A stretch of 64,000 nucleotides of DNA. Origin: Xanthomonas sacchari. GTDB taxonomy: Bacteria > Pseudomonadota > Gammaproteobacteria > Xanthomonadales > Xanthomonadaceae. The notes below the pieces were generated by a model. It saw only the letters and a program-made list of their open reading frames with translations. It was not told the DNA's origin and ran no database searches. The stretch is taken from assembly GCF_024266585.1 (NCBI RefSeq), contig NZ_CP100647.1, positions 4,383,001 through 4,447,000 of the forward strand, given 5' to 3'. The position numbers and the translations under genes were made by a program. The number at the start of each line of letters is the position of its first letter. The first letter of the stretch is position 1. Positions 9,136 through 19,592 of this stretch are shown piece after piece.

Positions 9136-9873
9136 TCAGGCGTCCTTCTGGCGCAGGGTGCGCTGTTCGATGCGTTTTTCCGGATGCGGGTTGTGCACGA
9201 TGCGGTCGACGTAGATGCCGGGCAGGTGCACCTGGTCCGGATCCAGGCTGCCGGTCTCCACCACCTGCTCGACCTCGGCGATGCAGAGCTTGCCGGCCAT
9301 CGCGCAGGCCGGATTGAAGTTGCGCGCGGTCTTGCGGAACACCAGGTTGCCGGCGGCATCGGCCTTCCATGCCTTGACCAGGGTCACGTCGGCGCGCAGG
9401 GCGGTCTCCAGCACATAGTGCTTGCCGTCGAACTCGCGGGTCTCCTTGCCCTCGGCCACCACCGTGCCGTAGCCGGTGGCGGTGAAGAAGGCGGGGATGC
9501 CGGCGCCACCGGCACGCAGGCGTTCGGCCAGGGTGCCCTGCGGGTTGAATTCCAGTTCCAGTTCGCCGGCCAGGTATTGGCGTTCGAACTCCTTGTTCTC
9601 GCCGACGTAGGAGGAAATCATCTTGCGGATCTGCCGCGTCGCCAGCAGCTGGCCCAGGCCGAAACCGTCGACGCCGGCATTGTTGGAGATCACGGTGAGG
9701 CCGCCGACGCCGCTGTCGCGCAAGGCCGCGATCAGCGCCTCCGGGATGCCGCACAGGCCGAAGCCGCCGACCGCCAGGGTCTGGCCGTCCGCCACCACGT
9801 CGGCCAGCGCCGTGGCCGCATCGGGGAAAAGCTTGCCGCGCCGCCCGCCCGCAGGGGTAGAGGTGTCGCCCAT
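9136..9873 (-). CDS. scoA: 3-oxoacid CoA-transferase subunit A
   Basis: Alpha subunit (245 residues) of the same heteromeric CoA-transferase. The glycine-rich signature [14 protein letters not shown] is at about 35-48, followed by [12 protein letters not shown] and the FFTATGYGT segment. Together with scoB it links ketone-body-like acids or branched-chain catabolic products to CoA. The proposed ATG gives a short tail before the conserved region, which is normal for the family. It is divergent from xanA; the 132-base gap between them should hold promoters for both directions, though I could not identify a convincing -35/-10 pair. Confidence 0.95.
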   Translation of the reverse strand: MGDTSTPAGGRRGKLFPDAATALADVVADGQTLAVGGFGLCGIPEALIAALRDSGVGGLTVISNNAGVDGFGLGQLLATRQIRKMISSYVGENKEFERQYLAGELELEFNPQGTLAERLRAGGAGIPAFFTATGYGTVVAEGKETREFDGKHYVLETALRADVTLVKAWKADAAGNLVFRKTARNFNPACAMAGKLCIAEVEQVVETGSLDPDQVHLPGIYVDRIVHNPHPEKRIEQRTLRQKDA

Positions 9874-10005
9874 TCGCCAGCTCCGCGTTGGAAATAGGCG
9901 CGTAGTCTAGCCGCTCGCCGCGCCGGACCCCCGCCGCACCGCCGCAACGACCGATTAAGCGCCGTAACGTTACACTCCGGTTTCCCCCATCTAGGACCCT
10001 CATCC

Positions 10006-11352
10006 ATGTCGCTTCCCGCATTCAAGGCCTACGACATCCGCGGTCGCGTTCCCGACGAACTGAACGAGGAGTTGGCGCGCCGCATCGGCGTGGCGTTGGC
10101 CGGGCAATTGCAGAGCGGCCCGGTGGTGGTCGGCCACGACGTGCGCCTGGCCAGCCCGGCGCTGCAGGCGGCGCTGTCAGCGGGCCTGCGCGCCAGCGGC
10201 CGCGAGGTCATCGACATCGGCCTGTGCGGCACCGAGGAAGTGTATTTCCAGACCGACCACCTGCAGGCGGCCGGCGGCGTGATGGTCACCGCCAGCCACA
10301 ACCCGATGGACTACAACGGCATGAAGCTGGTGCGCGAGAACGCGCGCCCGATCAGCTCCGATACCGGCCTGTTCGCGATCCGCGACACCGTCGCCGCCGA
10401 CACCGCGGCGGCCGTTGCCCCCACCGCCGCCGAGCATCACCGCCCGGACAAGAGCGCCTACATCGAACACCTGCTCAGCTACGTCGACCGCGCCACGCTC
10501 AAGCCGCTGAAGCTGGTGGTCAACGCCGGCAACGGCGGCGCCGGCGCCATCGTCGACCTGCTGGCGCCGCACCTGCCGTTCGAGTTCGTGCGCGTCTTCC
10601 ACGAGCCGGACGGCCATTTCCCCAACGGCATTCCCAACCCGCTGCTGCCGGAAAACCGCGCCGCCACCGCCAACGCGGTCAAGCAGCACGGCGCCGACTT
10701 CGGCATCGCCTGGGACGGCGACTTCGACCGCTGCTTCTTCTTCGACGCCGACGGCCGCTTCATCGAGGGCTACTACCTGGTGGGCCTGCTGGCGCAGGCG
10801 ATCCTGGCCAAGCAACCGGGCGGCAAGGTCGTGCACGACCCGCGCCTGACCTGGAACACGATCGAACAGGTCGAGGAGGCCGGCGGCATCCCGGTGCTGT
10901 GCAAGAGCGGCCACGCCTTCATCAAGGAGAAGATGCGCAGCGAGAACGCCGTGTACGGCGGCGAGATGAGCGCGCACCACTATTTCCGCGAATTCGCCTA
11001 TGCCGACTCGGGGATGATCCCGTGGCTGCTGATCGCCGAGCTGGTGTCGCAGTCCGGCCGCTCGCTGGCCGACCTGGTCGAAGCGCGCATGCAGAAGTTC
11101 CCGTGCAGCGGCGAGATCAACTTCAAGGTCGCCGATACCAAGGCGGCGGTGGCGCGGGTCATGGAGCACTTCGCCGCACATGCGCCGGCGCTGGACTATA
11201 CCGACGGCGTCAGCGCCGAATTCGCCGACTGGCGCTTCAACCTGCGCAGCTCCAACACCGAACCGCTGCTGCGCCTGAACGTGGAAACCCGCGGCGATGC
11301 GGCCCTGCTGGAACAGCGTACGCAGGAAATTTCCGAGTTGCTGAAAGCCTGA
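10006..11352 (+). CDS. xanA: Phosphomannomutase/phosphoglucomutase XanA
   Basis: Interconverts hexose 6-phosphates and 1-phosphates (mannose and glucose), feeding GDP-mannose, UDP-glucose and dTDP-rhamnose for xanthan and lipopolysaccharide. In 448 residues the phosphoserine loop TASHNP is present with Ser97, the metal loop is DGDFDR, and the C-terminal phosphate-binding segment is SNTEPLLRLN. The length equals that of Xanthomonas XanA. xanB follows 54 bases downstream, the arrangement known in this genus. GTTACACT (9970-9976) could be part of a promoter but no good -35 is visible. Confidence 0.97.
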   Translation: MSLPAFKAYDIRGRVPDELNEELARRIGVALAGQLQSGPVVVGHDVRLASPALQAALSAGLRASGREVIDIGLCGTEEVYFQTDHLQAAGGVMVTASHNPMDYNGMKLVRENARPISSDTGLFAIRDTVAADTAAAVAPTAAEHHRPDKSAYIEHLLSYVDRATLKPLKLVVNAGNGGAGAIVDLLAPHLPFEFVRVFHEPDGHFPNGIPNPLLPENRAATANAVKQHGADFGIAWDGDFDRCFFFDADGRFIEGYYLVGLLAQAILAKQPGGKVVHDPRLTWNTIEQVEEAGGIPVLCKSGHAFIKEKMRSENAVYGGEMSAHHYFREFAYADSGMIPWLLIAELVSQSGRSLADLVEARMQKFPCSGEINFKVADTKAAVARVMEHFAAHAPALDYTDGVSAEFADWRFNLRSSNTEPLLRLNVETRGDAALLEQRTQEISELLKA

Positions 11353-11406
11353 TCGCGTCGTTGCCTTTCTCTCCCCCTTCAACGGATCCATGGAGTCCTT
11401 CCGTTT

Positions 11407-12810
11407 ATGAGCGACATTCTGCCCATCATCCTGTCCGGTGGTTCCGGCACCCGCCTCTGGCCGCTGTCGCGCGAGGCCTATCCCAAGCAGTTCCTGCCGT
11501 TGGTGGGAGACACCACCATGCTGCAGTCGACCTGGCTGCGCGCTGCGCCGATCGCCGGGCGTCCCCCCATCCTGGTAGCCAATGAAGAACACCGCTTCAT
11601 CGCCGCAGAGCAATTGCAGCAATTGGGCGTCAAGCCAGGCGCGATCCTGCTCGAACCCAAGGGCCGCAACACCGCGCCTGCCATTGCGGTGGCGGCGCTG
11701 GAGGCGATGCGCGACGGTGCCGATCCGCTGCTGCTGGTCCTGCCCTCGGATCACGTGATCCTCGACGAAGCGGCGTTCCAGGCGGCGGTCAAGGCCGCCG
11801 CGTCTTCGGCTGCAGACGGCAAACTGGTGACCTTCGGGATCAAACCGACCGCACCGGAAACCGGCTACGGCTACATCAAGGCCGCCGCCGGCGATGGCGC
11901 ACGCGCGGTCGAACGCTTCGTCGAAAAGCCCGACCTGGCCACCGCCCAGGGGTATCTGACCTCGGGCCAATACTATTGGAACAGCGGCATGTTCCTGTTC
12001 CGCGCCTCGCGCTACCTGGAAGAGCTGCGGCGCTTCCAGCCGGCCATCGCCGACGCCTGCAGCAAGGCATGGCAAACCGCCAAGCGCGATGCCGACTTCA
12101 CCCGCCTGGACAAGGACGCCTTCGCCGCCAGCCCCTCCGACTCCATCGACTACGCGGTGATGGAGAAGACTGCCGACGCGGTGGTGGTACCGCTGGACGC
12201 GCAGTGGAGCGACGTCGGTTCGTGGTCGGCGCTGCTGGACGTGTCGCCGCAGGACCCCAACGGCAACGCCCACCACGGCGACGTGATCGAGATCGATTGC
12301 CGCAACACCTACGCCTACGGCTCGCGTCTGATCGCCATGGTGGGCCTGCAGGACGTGGTGGTGGTGGAGACCGACGACGCGGTGCTGGTCGGCCACAAAG
12401 AGCGCATCCAGGAAGTGAAGGACGTCGTCGCCAGGATCAAGGCCAATGGCCGTTCCGAAGCCACCTGGCACCGCAAGGTGTACCGCCCGTGGGGCGCCTA
12501 CGACTCGATCGACAACGGCCAGCGCTTCCAGGTCAAGCGCATCACGGTCAAGCCCGGCGCCACGCTGAGCCTGCAGATGCATCACCACCGCGCCGAGCAC
12601 TGGATCGTGGTCAGCGGCACCGCCGAGGTCACCCGTGGCGAGGAAGTGCTGCTGCTCACCGAGAACCAGAGCACCTACATCCCGCTGGGCGTGACCCACC
12701 GCCTGAAGAACCCGGGCAAGCTGCCGCTGGAGCTGATCGAGGTGCAGTCGGGCAGCTATCTGGGCGAGGACGACATCGTGCGCTTCGAGGACACCTACGG
12801 GCGCACGTGA
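11407..12810 (+). CDS. xanB: Mannose-1-phosphate guanylyltransferase/mannose-6-phosphate isomerase XanB
   Basis: Bifunctional enzyme of 467 residues. The N-terminal nucleotidyltransferase ([20 protein letters not shown] at 11-30) makes GDP-mannose. The C-terminal cupin domain ([32 protein letters not shown]) isomerises fructose 6-phosphate and mannose 6-phosphate. It works with XanA upstream in the same transcript. In the classic Xanthomonas arrangement rmlD lies next, convergent; here another gene (12877-14115) is inserted between xanB and rmlD. A short hairpin follows the stop. Confidence 0.97.
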   Translation: MSDILPIILSGGSGTRLWPLSREAYPKQFLPLVGDTTMLQSTWLRAAPIAGRPPILVANEEHRFIAAEQLQQLGVKPGAILLEPKGRNTAPAIAVAALEAMRDGADPLLLVLPSDHVILDEAAFQAAVKAAASSAADGKLVTFGIKPTAPETGYGYIKAAAGDGARAVERFVEKPDLATAQGYLTSGQYYWNSGMFLFRASRYLEELRRFQPAIADACSKAWQTAKRDADFTRLDKDAFAASPSDSIDYAVMEKTADAVVVPLDAQWSDVGSWSALLDVSPQDPNGNAHHGDVIEIDCRNTYAYGSRLIAMVGLQDVVVVETDDAVLVGHKERIQEVKDVVARIKANGRSEATWHRKVYRPWGAYDSIDNGQRFQVKRITVKPGATLSLQMHHHRAEHWIVVSGTAEVTRGEEVLLLTENQSTYIPLGVTHRLKNPGKLPLELIEVQSGSYLGEDDIVRFEDTYGRT

Positions 12811-12846
12811 TACTGAGACCCTTGCACGGATGCGACGGACCGGATG

Positions 12847-12866
12847 GAGGCCGCTTACGCGGCCTC
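12847..12866. terminator. Hairpin between convergent xanB and sulfotransferase genes
   Basis: Perfect 8-bp stem GAGGCCGC / GCGGCCTC with a 4-base loop (ttac), in the 66-base gap between two convergent stop codons. No run of T follows on either strand, so it is a weak or factor-assisted terminator at best. Confidence 0.45.
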
Positions 12867-12876
12867 TATCCCGATG

Positions 12877-14115
12877 TCAGTCCGCCACCCTCTGCACGTC
12901 CACATCCTGCGCAAGGCCACCGTCCTCGATCCAGCTCACACCCTCCTGTACCAACCTCAGTTGGAGCGTGAAGCGGCCGCTACGTGCCGGAGTACGTACT
13001 TGCACCGCAATCGTCAGATGCCCGCCCGCCCCCAATGCTACGGGCAGCACACTGCGCTCACCGTCGTACACAACCACCTCGCCGCTCTCGGCATCGACCC
13101 AGTGGTAGGAGACATGTAGCGGGTTCGGCGGACGGCTGCTCAACAGTTCGTCGGAGTCGTTGCGGACGCGTGCCTTCAGCACGACCCGCGTATCGGCAGG
13201 TAGCGTTCGTGGACATTCCAGGAGCGTCACACTGATGCGCTTGAACGTAGACGGCTGCAGCGGCAACCGCCAGGCCAGTCCGGCATGACCTTCGCGCCTG
13301 GCCTCTTCCATCACCAGCGAGCGCGCCATCGCGTTGAAGCGTTCCGCGAACGCGCCCCTGGCCCACTCGTACAGTGCGCGGTCCAACCCGGTGACACTTT
13401 CCACGGCGACACGCACATCGGCAGCCACCCCGAACTCGGGGAGGCGGTCGACCGATGCATTGAGATGCGGAACCGGCAGCCCCGGATCGAATCCGAAGGT
13501 GTGCGCGAACAGGGCCAGGGAATCTTCGATACGCTCGACGATGCCGAACTGCATCGATTGCAGGCGGTGTTTCGCGGTCTCCAGCAACGCCGGATCGTCG
13601 CCGCGCTCGGCATAGGCGCGGATCGTACGGCGGCCATAACCGGTCGGATCCGCTGCCAGCCTTTCGAAATCCAGATCTGCGGCCAGGGACAACGTTTGCG
13701 TATTGACCAGGTCCCAGCGCGTTTCAGGATCGGAAACGAAATCCAGTAACGACCAGCGTTCGCGTACCACCTGTTCGTGCCGGTACGCATTGGGATCGCG
13801 ACGCACATGCGCATACCACGACAATGTGCGCTGCAAAGGGTCCCGTAGCATCGTCAGATAACGCAGTGGCTGACCGACATACCGTTCCAGCCCGTGCCAC
13901 AGATGGCCGCGGAACAGGCGGTAGCCACCCAGGCGATTCCGGTCGAGTGCGAACAAATCCGGCAGCAACTGGCTCGGACATATTTCATCATGCGCATACT
14001 GCGCATCGAGAAAAGCGCTGAGTGTGGTCCCTGCCGTCTTCGGGATATGCAGGTAGTACAGGGCTGACGCCGGCGATCCAGATGCTTGGACACCAGGGTT
14101 CAACTGAGTTTTCAT
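12877..14115 (-). CDS. Sulfotransferase-family protein with C-terminal beta-sandwich domain
   Basis: Protein of 412 residues without a clear family symbol. LHIPKTAGTT at 22-31 is the 5'-phosphosulfate (PAPS) loop and LRDPLQRTLSWY at 90-101 the 3'-phosphate motif of the Sulfotransfer_2 superfamily, so sulfation of a glycan is the natural prediction. Residues about 305-400 (LKARVRNDSDELLSS, PLHVSYHWVDAESGEVV, ALGAGGHLTIAVQV, QLRLVQEGVSWIEDG) form a separate domain like the immunoglobulin-fold modules attached to many O-antigen enzymes, perhaps a glycan-binding or docking part. No signal peptide or membrane segment. It sits 55 bases after rmlD on the same strand and reads as the last gene of the rml operon. 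Confidence 0.78.
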   Translation of the reverse strand: MKTQLNPGVQASGSPASALYYLHIPKTAGTTLSAFLDAQYAHDEICPSQLLPDLFALDRNRLGGYRLFRGHLWHGLERYVGQPLRYLTMLRDPLQRTLSWYAHVRRDPNAYRHEQVVRERWSLLDFVSDPETRWDLVNTQTLSLAADLDFERLAADPTGYGRRTIRAYAERGDDPALLETAKHRLQSMQFGIVERIEDSLALFAHTFGFDPGLPVPHLNASVDRLPEFGVAADVRVAVESVTGLDRALYEWARGAFAERFNAMARSLVMEEARREGHAGLAWRLPLQPSTFKRISVTLLECPRTLPADTRVVLKARVRNDSDELLSSRPPNPLHVSYHWVDAESGEVVVYDGERSVLPVALGAGGHLTIAVQVRTPARSGRFTLQLRLVQEGVSWIEDGGLAQDVDVQRVAD

Positions 14116-14170
14116 CAGCCTTCATTTGAGCCGCGATCTGCGCGCGCCTATCGGAAGGCTGCACGGCCAA

Positions 14171-15061
14171 TCATTGCATCGAACTTATCACATTTGTAAC
14201 TTCATTTTGCCAATGCGGTAACTCAACGCAAAAATCGGCAAAGAACGAGCTCGTATCCAACCGTGAATAGGCTGGCCGTGCCGCCGCGGTTGGGTAATCT
14301 GCGGTCGCGATCGGCGTCAGCTTCGGCACGCGATCGGCCAGCCCGAGCGCAAGGGCGGTCGCAAAAATGTATTCGGCAAAACCATACCAGCTCGTCTCTC
14401 CGGTGGCCGTCAGGTGCCAGGTTCCCGAACGTTGGACGGGATGCCGCATCGCCCGCACCGTCATCTGCGCGATCAACGCCGCCGGCGTTGGCGTGCCAAT
14501 CTGGTCGGCCACCACTCGCAACTCGTCGCGTTCGGCACCGGCACGCAGCATCGTGCGCAGGAAGTTGTGGCCGTGTGCCGAATACACCCAAGCGGTGCGG
14601 AAAATCAAATGGCGACCGCCCGCAGCTCGGATCGCCTGCTCTCCGGCCAGCTTGCTCTCACCGTAGACGCAAAGCGGGCCGGTCGGATCGTCCGGCAAAT
14701 AGGGGCGCCTGGCGCGACCGTCGAAGACATAATCCGTCGAGTAGTGCAACAACGGCACATCCTGCTCGGCGCACCAGCGCGCGATCGCGGCGGGCGCCTC
14801 GGCATTGACCCGAAACGCCGCCGCGCGCTCCTGTTCGGCCTTGTCCACTGCGGTGTAAGCAGCCGCATTGATCACCCAGGTCGGCCGCGCGACGGACAGC
14901 AGCGCGACCAGTTGTTCCGGCTTGTCCAGGTCCGCGCGCAGACAGGCCGATCCGTCGGCCAGCAGGCCACTGCGCGTAGTCGCCAGTACCCTGCTGCCGG
15001 AAAGCGCACGCAGCAGCTCCTGACCAACCTGACCGTTACCGCCGATGACCAGCACGCTCAC
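14171..15061 (-). CDS. rfbD: dTDP-4-dehydrorhamnose reductase
   Basis: Final step of dTDP-L-rhamnose synthesis (RmlD): NADPH-dependent reduction of dTDP-4-keto-L-rhamnose in the cytoplasm. In 296 residues the Rossmann motif GGNGQVGQELL lies at the N-terminus, and STDYVFDG with YGESKLAGEQ supplies the catalytic Tyr and Lys of the short-chain dehydrogenase/reductase fold. The start is GTG at 15061, overlapping the rfbC stop as GTGA; a longer frame exists but is not conserved. Xanthomonas also calls this gene rmlD. The reading order in the operon is B-A-C-D, then the sulfotransferase-like gene. Confidence 0.95.
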   Translation of the reverse strand: MSVLVIGGNGQVGQELLRALSGSRVLATTRSGLLADGSACLRADLDKPEQLVALLSVARPTWVINAAAYTAVDKAEQERAAAFRVNAEAPAAIARWCAEQDVPLLHYSTDYVFDGRARRPYLPDDPTGPLCVYGESKLAGEQAIRAAGGRHLIFRTAWVYSAHGHNFLRTMLRAGAERDELRVVADQIGTPTPAALIAQMTVRAMRHPVQRSGTWHLTATGETSWYGFAEYIFATALALGLADRVPKLTPIATADYPTAAARPAYSRLDTSSFFADFCVELPHWQNEVTNVISSMQ

Positions 15062-15630
15062 GCTGCGTCTCCCTGCGCCGGATACACCGGCAGACATTCC
15101 TCACCGAGCTGCTCGAGGAACGGTGCGTGCGCATCCTTCGACGAGAGGATGGGGTCGGCGATTGGCCAATCGACGGCAATGCTCGCATCGTTCCAGCGCA
15201 CGCCCGCATCGGCGGTTTTCACGTAGACATCGGTGCACAGGTAGCTGAAGACCGCGAACTCAGAGAGAACCGCGAACCCGTGTGCGAACCCCTCGGGAAT
15301 CCAGAACTGGCGGCGGTTCTCCGCACTCAGAATCACCGCTTCCCAGCGTCCGAAGGTCGGCGAGCCTCGGCGCAGGTCCACCGCCACATCGTAGACCTCC
15401 CCCTCCAGCACACTGACCAGCTTGCCCTGCGGCCGTGGCCACTGGTAGTGCAGGCCGCGCAAAACGCCCTTGGACGACGCAGACACGTTGCTCTGCACGA
15501 ATCGACTGGGAAGCCCCAGTTCCGCGAAACGTTCGGCATTCCACAGTTCCATGAAGTAACCGCGGGCATCGCCGAACACCGCCGGTTCGATCACCATGCA
15601 GCCGGGCAAGTTTGTCTCAATCACTTTCAC
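15058..15630 (-). CDS. rfbC: dTDP-4-dehydrorhamnose 3,5-epimerase
   Basis: RmlC, the cupin-fold epimerase that converts dTDP-4-keto-6-deoxyglucose to the L-rhamno form. The 190-residue protein shows [29 protein letters not shown] (catalytic His within RGLHYQ), [15 protein letters not shown] and [10 protein letters not shown], all standard for the family. Start is GTG at 15630, overlapping the rfbA stop by 4 bases; its own stop overlaps the rfbD start in the same way, so three genes are tightly coupled in translation. Confidence 0.96.
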   Translation of the reverse strand: MKVIETNLPGCMVIEPAVFGDARGYFMELWNAERFAELGLPSRFVQSNVSASSKGVLRGLHYQWPRPQGKLVSVLEGEVYDVAVDLRRGSPTFGRWEAVILSAENRRQFWIPEGFAHGFAVLSEFAVFSYLCTDVYVKTADAGVRWNDASIAVDWPIADPILSSKDAHAPFLEQLGEECLPVYPAQGDAA

Positions 15631-16514
15631 GGAACGATTCCTCGTACAGCCAGCTCCTGCAGATATCTGCCGTAGCCATTCTTAAGTAAAGGCGCGGCCA
15701 GCCTTTCCAATTGCGCGGCATCGATCCACCCCTGTCCGAACGCGATCTCTTCCGGACAGCACACCTGCAGCCCTTGCCGCGACTGAATGGTCTCGATGAA
15801 GTTAGAGGCCTCGTGCAGCGACTGGTGGGTCCCGGTGTCCAGCCAGGCGTAGCCACGGCCCAGCGCCTCCAGATGCAGTTCGCCGTCCTGCAGATAACGG
15901 CGATTGAGATCGGTGATTTCCAGTTCACCGCGTGCGGAAGGTTGCAGTTCCGCGGCGTAGTCGCTGGCGCGGCCATCGTAGAAATACAGCCCGGTCACCG
16001 CATAGTTCGAGCGCGGCTTGGCCGGCTTTTCCTCGATGTCGATGACCTTGCCCGACGCATCGAACTCGGCCACGCCGTAGCGCTCGGGGTCGTTGACCCA
16101 ATAGCCGAACACGGTGGCGCCATGCTCTCGCGCATCGGCGCGGCGCAGGGTTTCGGTCAGGCCATGGCCGTGGAAGATGTTGTCGCCCAGCACCAGGCAG
16201 CTCGGCTTGCCGGCGACGAAATCGCGACCGATCAGGTAGGCCTGGGCCAGCCCGTCCGGGCTCGGCTGCACCGCGTACTGGATGTCCATGCCCCACTGCG
16301 CGCCATCGCCCAGCAGCGCGCGGAACAGCGCCTGTTCGTGCGGGGTATTGATGATCAGCACCTCGCGGATCCCGGCCAGCATCAGCACGCTGAGCGGGTA
16401 ATAGATCATCGGCTTGTCGTACACCGGCAGCAGTTGCTTGCTGACGCCCTTGGTGATCGGATACAGCCGCGTGCCGGAGCCGCCAGCGAGGATGATGCCC
16501 TTGCGTTGTGTCAT
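15627..16514 (-). CDS. rfbA: Glucose-1-phosphate thymidylyltransferase
   Basis: RmlA, the first step of dTDP-L-rhamnose synthesis: joins dTTP and glucose 1-phosphate. In 295 residues the nucleotide-binding signature [19 protein letters not shown] appears at about 11-29, followed by [16 protein letters not shown] and GDGAQWG. ATG 16514 gives the usual N-terminus ([12 protein letters not shown]); upstream in-frame codons lack homology. rfbB ends 52 bases upstream. Substrate glucose 1-phosphate can come from XanA, encoded 5 kb away. Confidence 0.97.
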   Translation of the reverse strand: MTQRKGIILAGGSGTRLYPITKGVSKQLLPVYDKPMIYYPLSVLMLAGIREVLIINTPHEQALFRALLGDGAQWGMDIQYAVQPSPDGLAQAYLIGRDFVAGKPSCLVLGDNIFHGHGLTETLRRADAREHGATVFGYWVNDPERYGVAEFDASGKVIDIEEKPAKPRSNYAVTGLYFYDGRASDYAAELQPSARGELEITDLNRRYLQDGELHLEALGRGYAWLDTGTHQSLHEASNFIETIQSRQGLQVCCPEEIAFGQGWIDAAQLERLAAPLLKNGYGRYLQELAVRGIVP

Positions 16515-16566
16515 GAGGTGTTCCCTGGTGAAGTCCGCACGTCCGGACGCTTGTGCGGGACGCGCG

Positions 16567-17622
16567 TTATGCCGCGGTGCCGATCCGTTCCAGCCGATAG
16601 CTGCCATCGAGCACGCCCTGCACCCAGTCCTGATGGCTCAGGTACCAGTCCACGGTGAGCGCGATACCCTGTTCGAAGGTGTAGTGCGGCTCCCAGCCCA
16701 GCTCGTTCTTCAGCTTGGACGCATCGATGGCGTAGCGGCGGTCGTGGCCGGGCCGATCGGCGACGTAGGTGATCTGGCTGGCGCGCGGCTTGCCGTCTTC
16801 GCGCGGACGCCGCGCGTCCAGCAGCGCGCAGATCGCCTGCACCACCTCGATGTTCTGCTTCTCCGCATTGCCGCCGACGTTGTAGGTCTCACCGACCTTG
16901 CCCTTGGCCAGCACGGTGCGGATCGCCTCGCAGTGGTCGCCGACGAACAGCCAGTCGCGCACCTGCTTGCCATCGCCGTACACCGGCAGCGGCTCGCCGG
17001 CCAGCGCCTTGGCGATCACCAGCGGAATGAGCTTCTCCGGGAAATGGTACGGGCCGTAGTTGTTGGAGCAGTTGGTGGTCAGCACCGGCAGGCCGTAGGT
17101 ATGGTGGAACGCGCGCACCAGATGGTCGGACGCGGCCTTGGACGCGGAGTACGGCGAATTCGGCGCATACGGCGTGGTTTCGCTGAACTTGCCGGTCTCG
17201 CCGAGCGTGCCGTAGACCTCGTCGGTGGACACATGCAGGAAACGGAACGCGTCGCGGCGGCCGTCCGGCAGCGCCTTCCAGTGATCGCGCACCGACTCCA
17301 GCAGGCCGAGGGTGCCGACCACGTTGGTCTGGATGAAGGCGCCAGGGCCGTCGATCGAGCGGTCCACATGGCTTTCGGCGGCGAAATTGACCACGGCGTC
17401 GGGCTGGTGCTCGGTGAGCAGGCGACTCACCAGCGCGCGGTCGCCGATATCGCCGTGCACGAACACGTGGTCGGGGTTACCCTCCAGCGACGCCAGCGTG
17501 TTCAGGTTTCCGGCATAGGTCAACGCATCGAGGTTGATCACGCGCACGCCGCGCGCCGCCGCCTCGAGCACGAAATTGCCGCCGATGAAGCCGGCACCGC
17601 CGGTCACGAGCCACGTTGCCAC
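16567..17622 (-). CDS. rfbB: dTDP-glucose 4,6-dehydratase
   Basis: RmlB, an NAD-dependent extended short-chain dehydrogenase that forms dTDP-4-keto-6-deoxyglucose. In 351 residues [12 protein letters not shown] is the NAD-binding motif, STDEVYG supplies the catalytic Asp-Glu, and [12 protein letters not shown] has the Tyr-x-x-x-Lys pair. Start is GTG at 17622, giving [13 protein letters not shown] longer open frame exists but runs into the divergent etfB region without homology. First gene of the rml operon; promoter expected in 17623-17856, shared with etfB. Confidence 0.96.
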   Translation of the reverse strand: MATWLVTGGAGFIGGNFVLEAAARGVRVINLDALTYAGNLNTLASLEGNPDHVFVHGDIGDRALVSRLLTEHQPDAVVNFAAESHVDRSIDGPGAFIQTNVVGTLGLLESVRDHWKALPDGRRDAFRFLHVSTDEVYGTLGETGKFSETTPYAPNSPYSASKAASDHLVRAFHHTYGLPVLTTNCSNNYGPYHFPEKLIPLVIAKALAGEPLPVYGDGKQVRDWLFVGDHCEAIRTVLAKGKVGETYNVGGNAEKQNIEVVQAICALLDARRPREDGKPRASQITYVADRPGHDRRYAIDASKLKNELGWEPHYTFEQGIALTVDWYLSHQDWVQGVLDGSYRLERIGTAA

Positions 17623-17856
17623 TGTCTTTCTCCCGTTTCTCGGCCTGTGCACCAGACACAATCGCTGGAGCGTAACCGGTAAGCATAGCGCCCCGGAGAC
17701 GGTGCGATACGCGTGCAACTGCCGCTGTTCAGTCCGCCGACCGCCCTTGACCATACGCCCTCGCATGGTCCCCCGCGCCCGGTTAGAATCCTCCGACTGC
17801 CCCGCGCCAGCCGCCGCGGCCGGGCCTTCCCGCACTGCTGAAGGATCTCGTACACG

Positions 17857-18603
17857 ATGAAAATCCTCGTCGCCTACAAGCGCGTGGTGGACTACAACGT
17901 CCGCATTCAGGTCAAGCCGGACGGCTCCGGCGTGGTCACCGAGGGCGTCAAGCTCTCCGCCAACCCATTCGACGAAATCGCCCTGGAAGAGGCGCTGCGC
18001 CTGCGCGACGCCGGCATCGCCAGCGAGGTGGTGGTCGCCACCATCGCCCCGGCCGACGCCGCCGCGCACCTGCGCAACGGCCTGGCGATGGGCGCCAACC
18101 GCGCCATCCACGTGGTCGCCGACGCGGCGATCCAACCACTGACCGCCGCGCGCACCCTGCTCAAGCTGGTCGAGCAGGAACAGCCGGACCTGGTGATCCT
18201 CGGCAAGCAGGCGATCGACGACGACGCCAACCAGACCGGGCAGATGCTGGCCACGCTGTGGGGCCGGCCGCAGGCGACCTTCGCCGGCAAGCTGGTGGTG
18301 GCCGACGGCAAGGCCACGGTGACCCGCGAGGTCGACGCCGGGCTGGAGACCCTGGAGGTGGACCTGCCGGCGGTGGTCACCACCGACCTGCGCCTGAACG
18401 AGCCGCGCTTCATCAAGCTGCCGGACATCATGAAGGCCAAGAGCAAGCCGCTGCAGACGCTGGCCTTCGCCGAGCTGGGCGTGGAGGCCAACGACAGCCT
18501 CACCACCACCCACTACGCACCGCCGGCCAAGCGCAGCCGCGGCGTGATGGTCAAGGACGCCGCCGAACTGGTGGCCGCACTCAAGCAGAAGGGGTTGCTG
18601 TGA
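17857..18603 (+). CDS. etfB: Electron transfer flavoprotein beta subunit
   Basis: AMP-binding subunit (248 residues) of the soluble ETF dimer that collects electrons from acyl-CoA and other dehydrogenases and hands them to ETF-QO (4773-6416). [29 protein letters not shown] and the signature region around [19 protein letters not shown] are typical. The TGA stop overlaps the etfA ATG (TGATG). In Xanthomonas this gene pair marks one edge of the lipopolysaccharide locus. TAGAAT at 17784-17789 is a possible -10 but has no matching -35. Confidence 0.96.
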   Translation: MKILVAYKRVVDYNVRIQVKPDGSGVVTEGVKLSANPFDEIALEEALRLRDAGIASEVVVATIAPADAAAHLRNGLAMGANRAIHVVADAAIQPLTAARTLLKLVEQEQPDLVILGKQAIDDDANQTGQMLATLWGRPQATFAGKLVVADGKATVTREVDAGLETLEVDLPAVVTTDLRLNEPRFIKLPDIMKAKSKPLQTLAFAELGVEANDSLTTTHYAPPAKRSRGVMVKDAAELVAALKQKGLL

Positions 18604-19544
18604 TGTCTAAAATCCTCGTCGTCGCCGAACACCTCAACGGGCAGCTCAACGCCGCCACCGCCAAGTGCGTCAGCGCCGCGCAGGCGCTGTCGCCCGAGGC
18701 CATCGACATCGTCGTGCTGGCCGCCGATCCGGCCACGGTGGCCGCCCAGGCCGCGCAGATCGCCGGCGTCGCCCGCGTCCTCACCGTCGCCAATCCGGCC
18801 AACGAACACGCCATCGCGCAGGTGCTGGGCCCGCAGATCGCCGCCCTGGCGAAGGGCTACAGCCACGTGTTCGGCCCGTCCACCACCTTCGGCAAGGACC
18901 TGATGCCGGTGGTGGCCGCGCTGCTGGGCGTCAACCAGATCTCCGACCTGATGGCAGTGGACGGCGAATACGCGTTCAAGCGTCCGATCTACGCCGGCAA
19001 CGCGATCATCAGCGTGCAGGCACCGGCCGACCAGATCGTGGTCGCCACCGTGCGCAGCGCGTCCTGGCCGGAAGCCGCACAGGGCGGCACTGCCGCAGTC
19101 GAAGCGGCCAGCGTCGACGCCGCCCTGCCGGGCCACACCCGCTTCGTCGGCCTGGCCGCCGGCAGCTCCGACCGCCCCGACCTGCAAAGCGCCAAGCGCG
19201 TGGTCTCCGGCGGCCGCGGCGTCGGCTCGGCCGAGAACTTCCAGATCGTCTACCAGCTCGCCGACAAGCTCGGCGCGGCGGTCGGCGCCTCGCGCGCGGC
19301 GGTCGACGCCGGCTACGTGCCCAACGAACTGCAGGTCGGCCAGACCGGCAAGATCATCGCGCCGGAACTGTACGTGGCCGTGGGCATCTCCGGCGCGATC
19401 CAGCACCTGACCGGCATCAAGGACGCCGGCACCATCGTCGCGATCAACAAGGACCCGGAGTCGCCGATCTTCGAGATCGCCGACATCGGTCTGGTCGGCG
19501 ACCTGTTCACGGTGTTGCCGGAGCTGGAAAAAGCGCTGGGTTGA
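18603..19544 (+). CDS. etfA: Electron transfer flavoprotein alpha subunit
   Basis: FAD-binding subunit (313 residues) of [21 protein letters not shown] begins the domain, [12 protein letters not shown] is the FAD-contact region, and the C-terminal signature [20 protein letters not shown] followed by [20 protein letters not shown] is intact. ATG 18603 overlaps the etfB stop by one base, so the two subunits are translated together. A hairpin 22 bases after the stop probably ends the transcript. Confidence 0.97.
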   Translation: MSKILVVAEHLNGQLNAATAKCVSAAQALSPEAIDIVVLAADPATVAAQAAQIAGVARVLTVANPANEHAIAQVLGPQIAALAKGYSHVFGPSTTFGKDLMPVVAALLGVNQISDLMAVDGEYAFKRPIYAGNAIISVQAPADQIVVATVRSASWPEAAQGGTAAVEAASVDAALPGHTRFVGLAAGSSDRPDLQSAKRVVSGGRGVGSAENFQIVYQLADKLGAAVGASRAAVDAGYVPNELQVGQTGKIIAPELYVAVGISGAIQHLTGIKDAGTIVAINKDPESPIFEIADIGLVGDLFTVLPELEKALG

Positions 19545-19566
19545 ACAGCGTCCGGCCCCTACACCT

Positions 19567-19592
19567 CACTCCCGCTGGCAGCAGCGGGAGTG
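19567..19592 (+). terminator. Hairpin after etfA
   Basis: Perfect 10-bp stem CACTCCCGCT / AGCGGGAGTG with a 6-base loop (ggcagc), 22 bases after the etfA stop and upstream of the convergent ugd gene. There is no T-run after it, so it may act with Rho or simply protect the 3' end. The rest of 19545-19728 shows no feature I recognise. Confidence 0.5.

Noticed and set aside
12811-12876. Strong bidirectional terminator between xanB and the sulfotransferase gene
   Set aside because: A hairpin is present but has no T-run on either side, so it is listed only as a weak terminator.
17747-17789. TTGACC and TAGAAT as a promoter for etfB
   Set aside because: The spacing is 31 bases, far beyond the 16-18 of a normal promoter.
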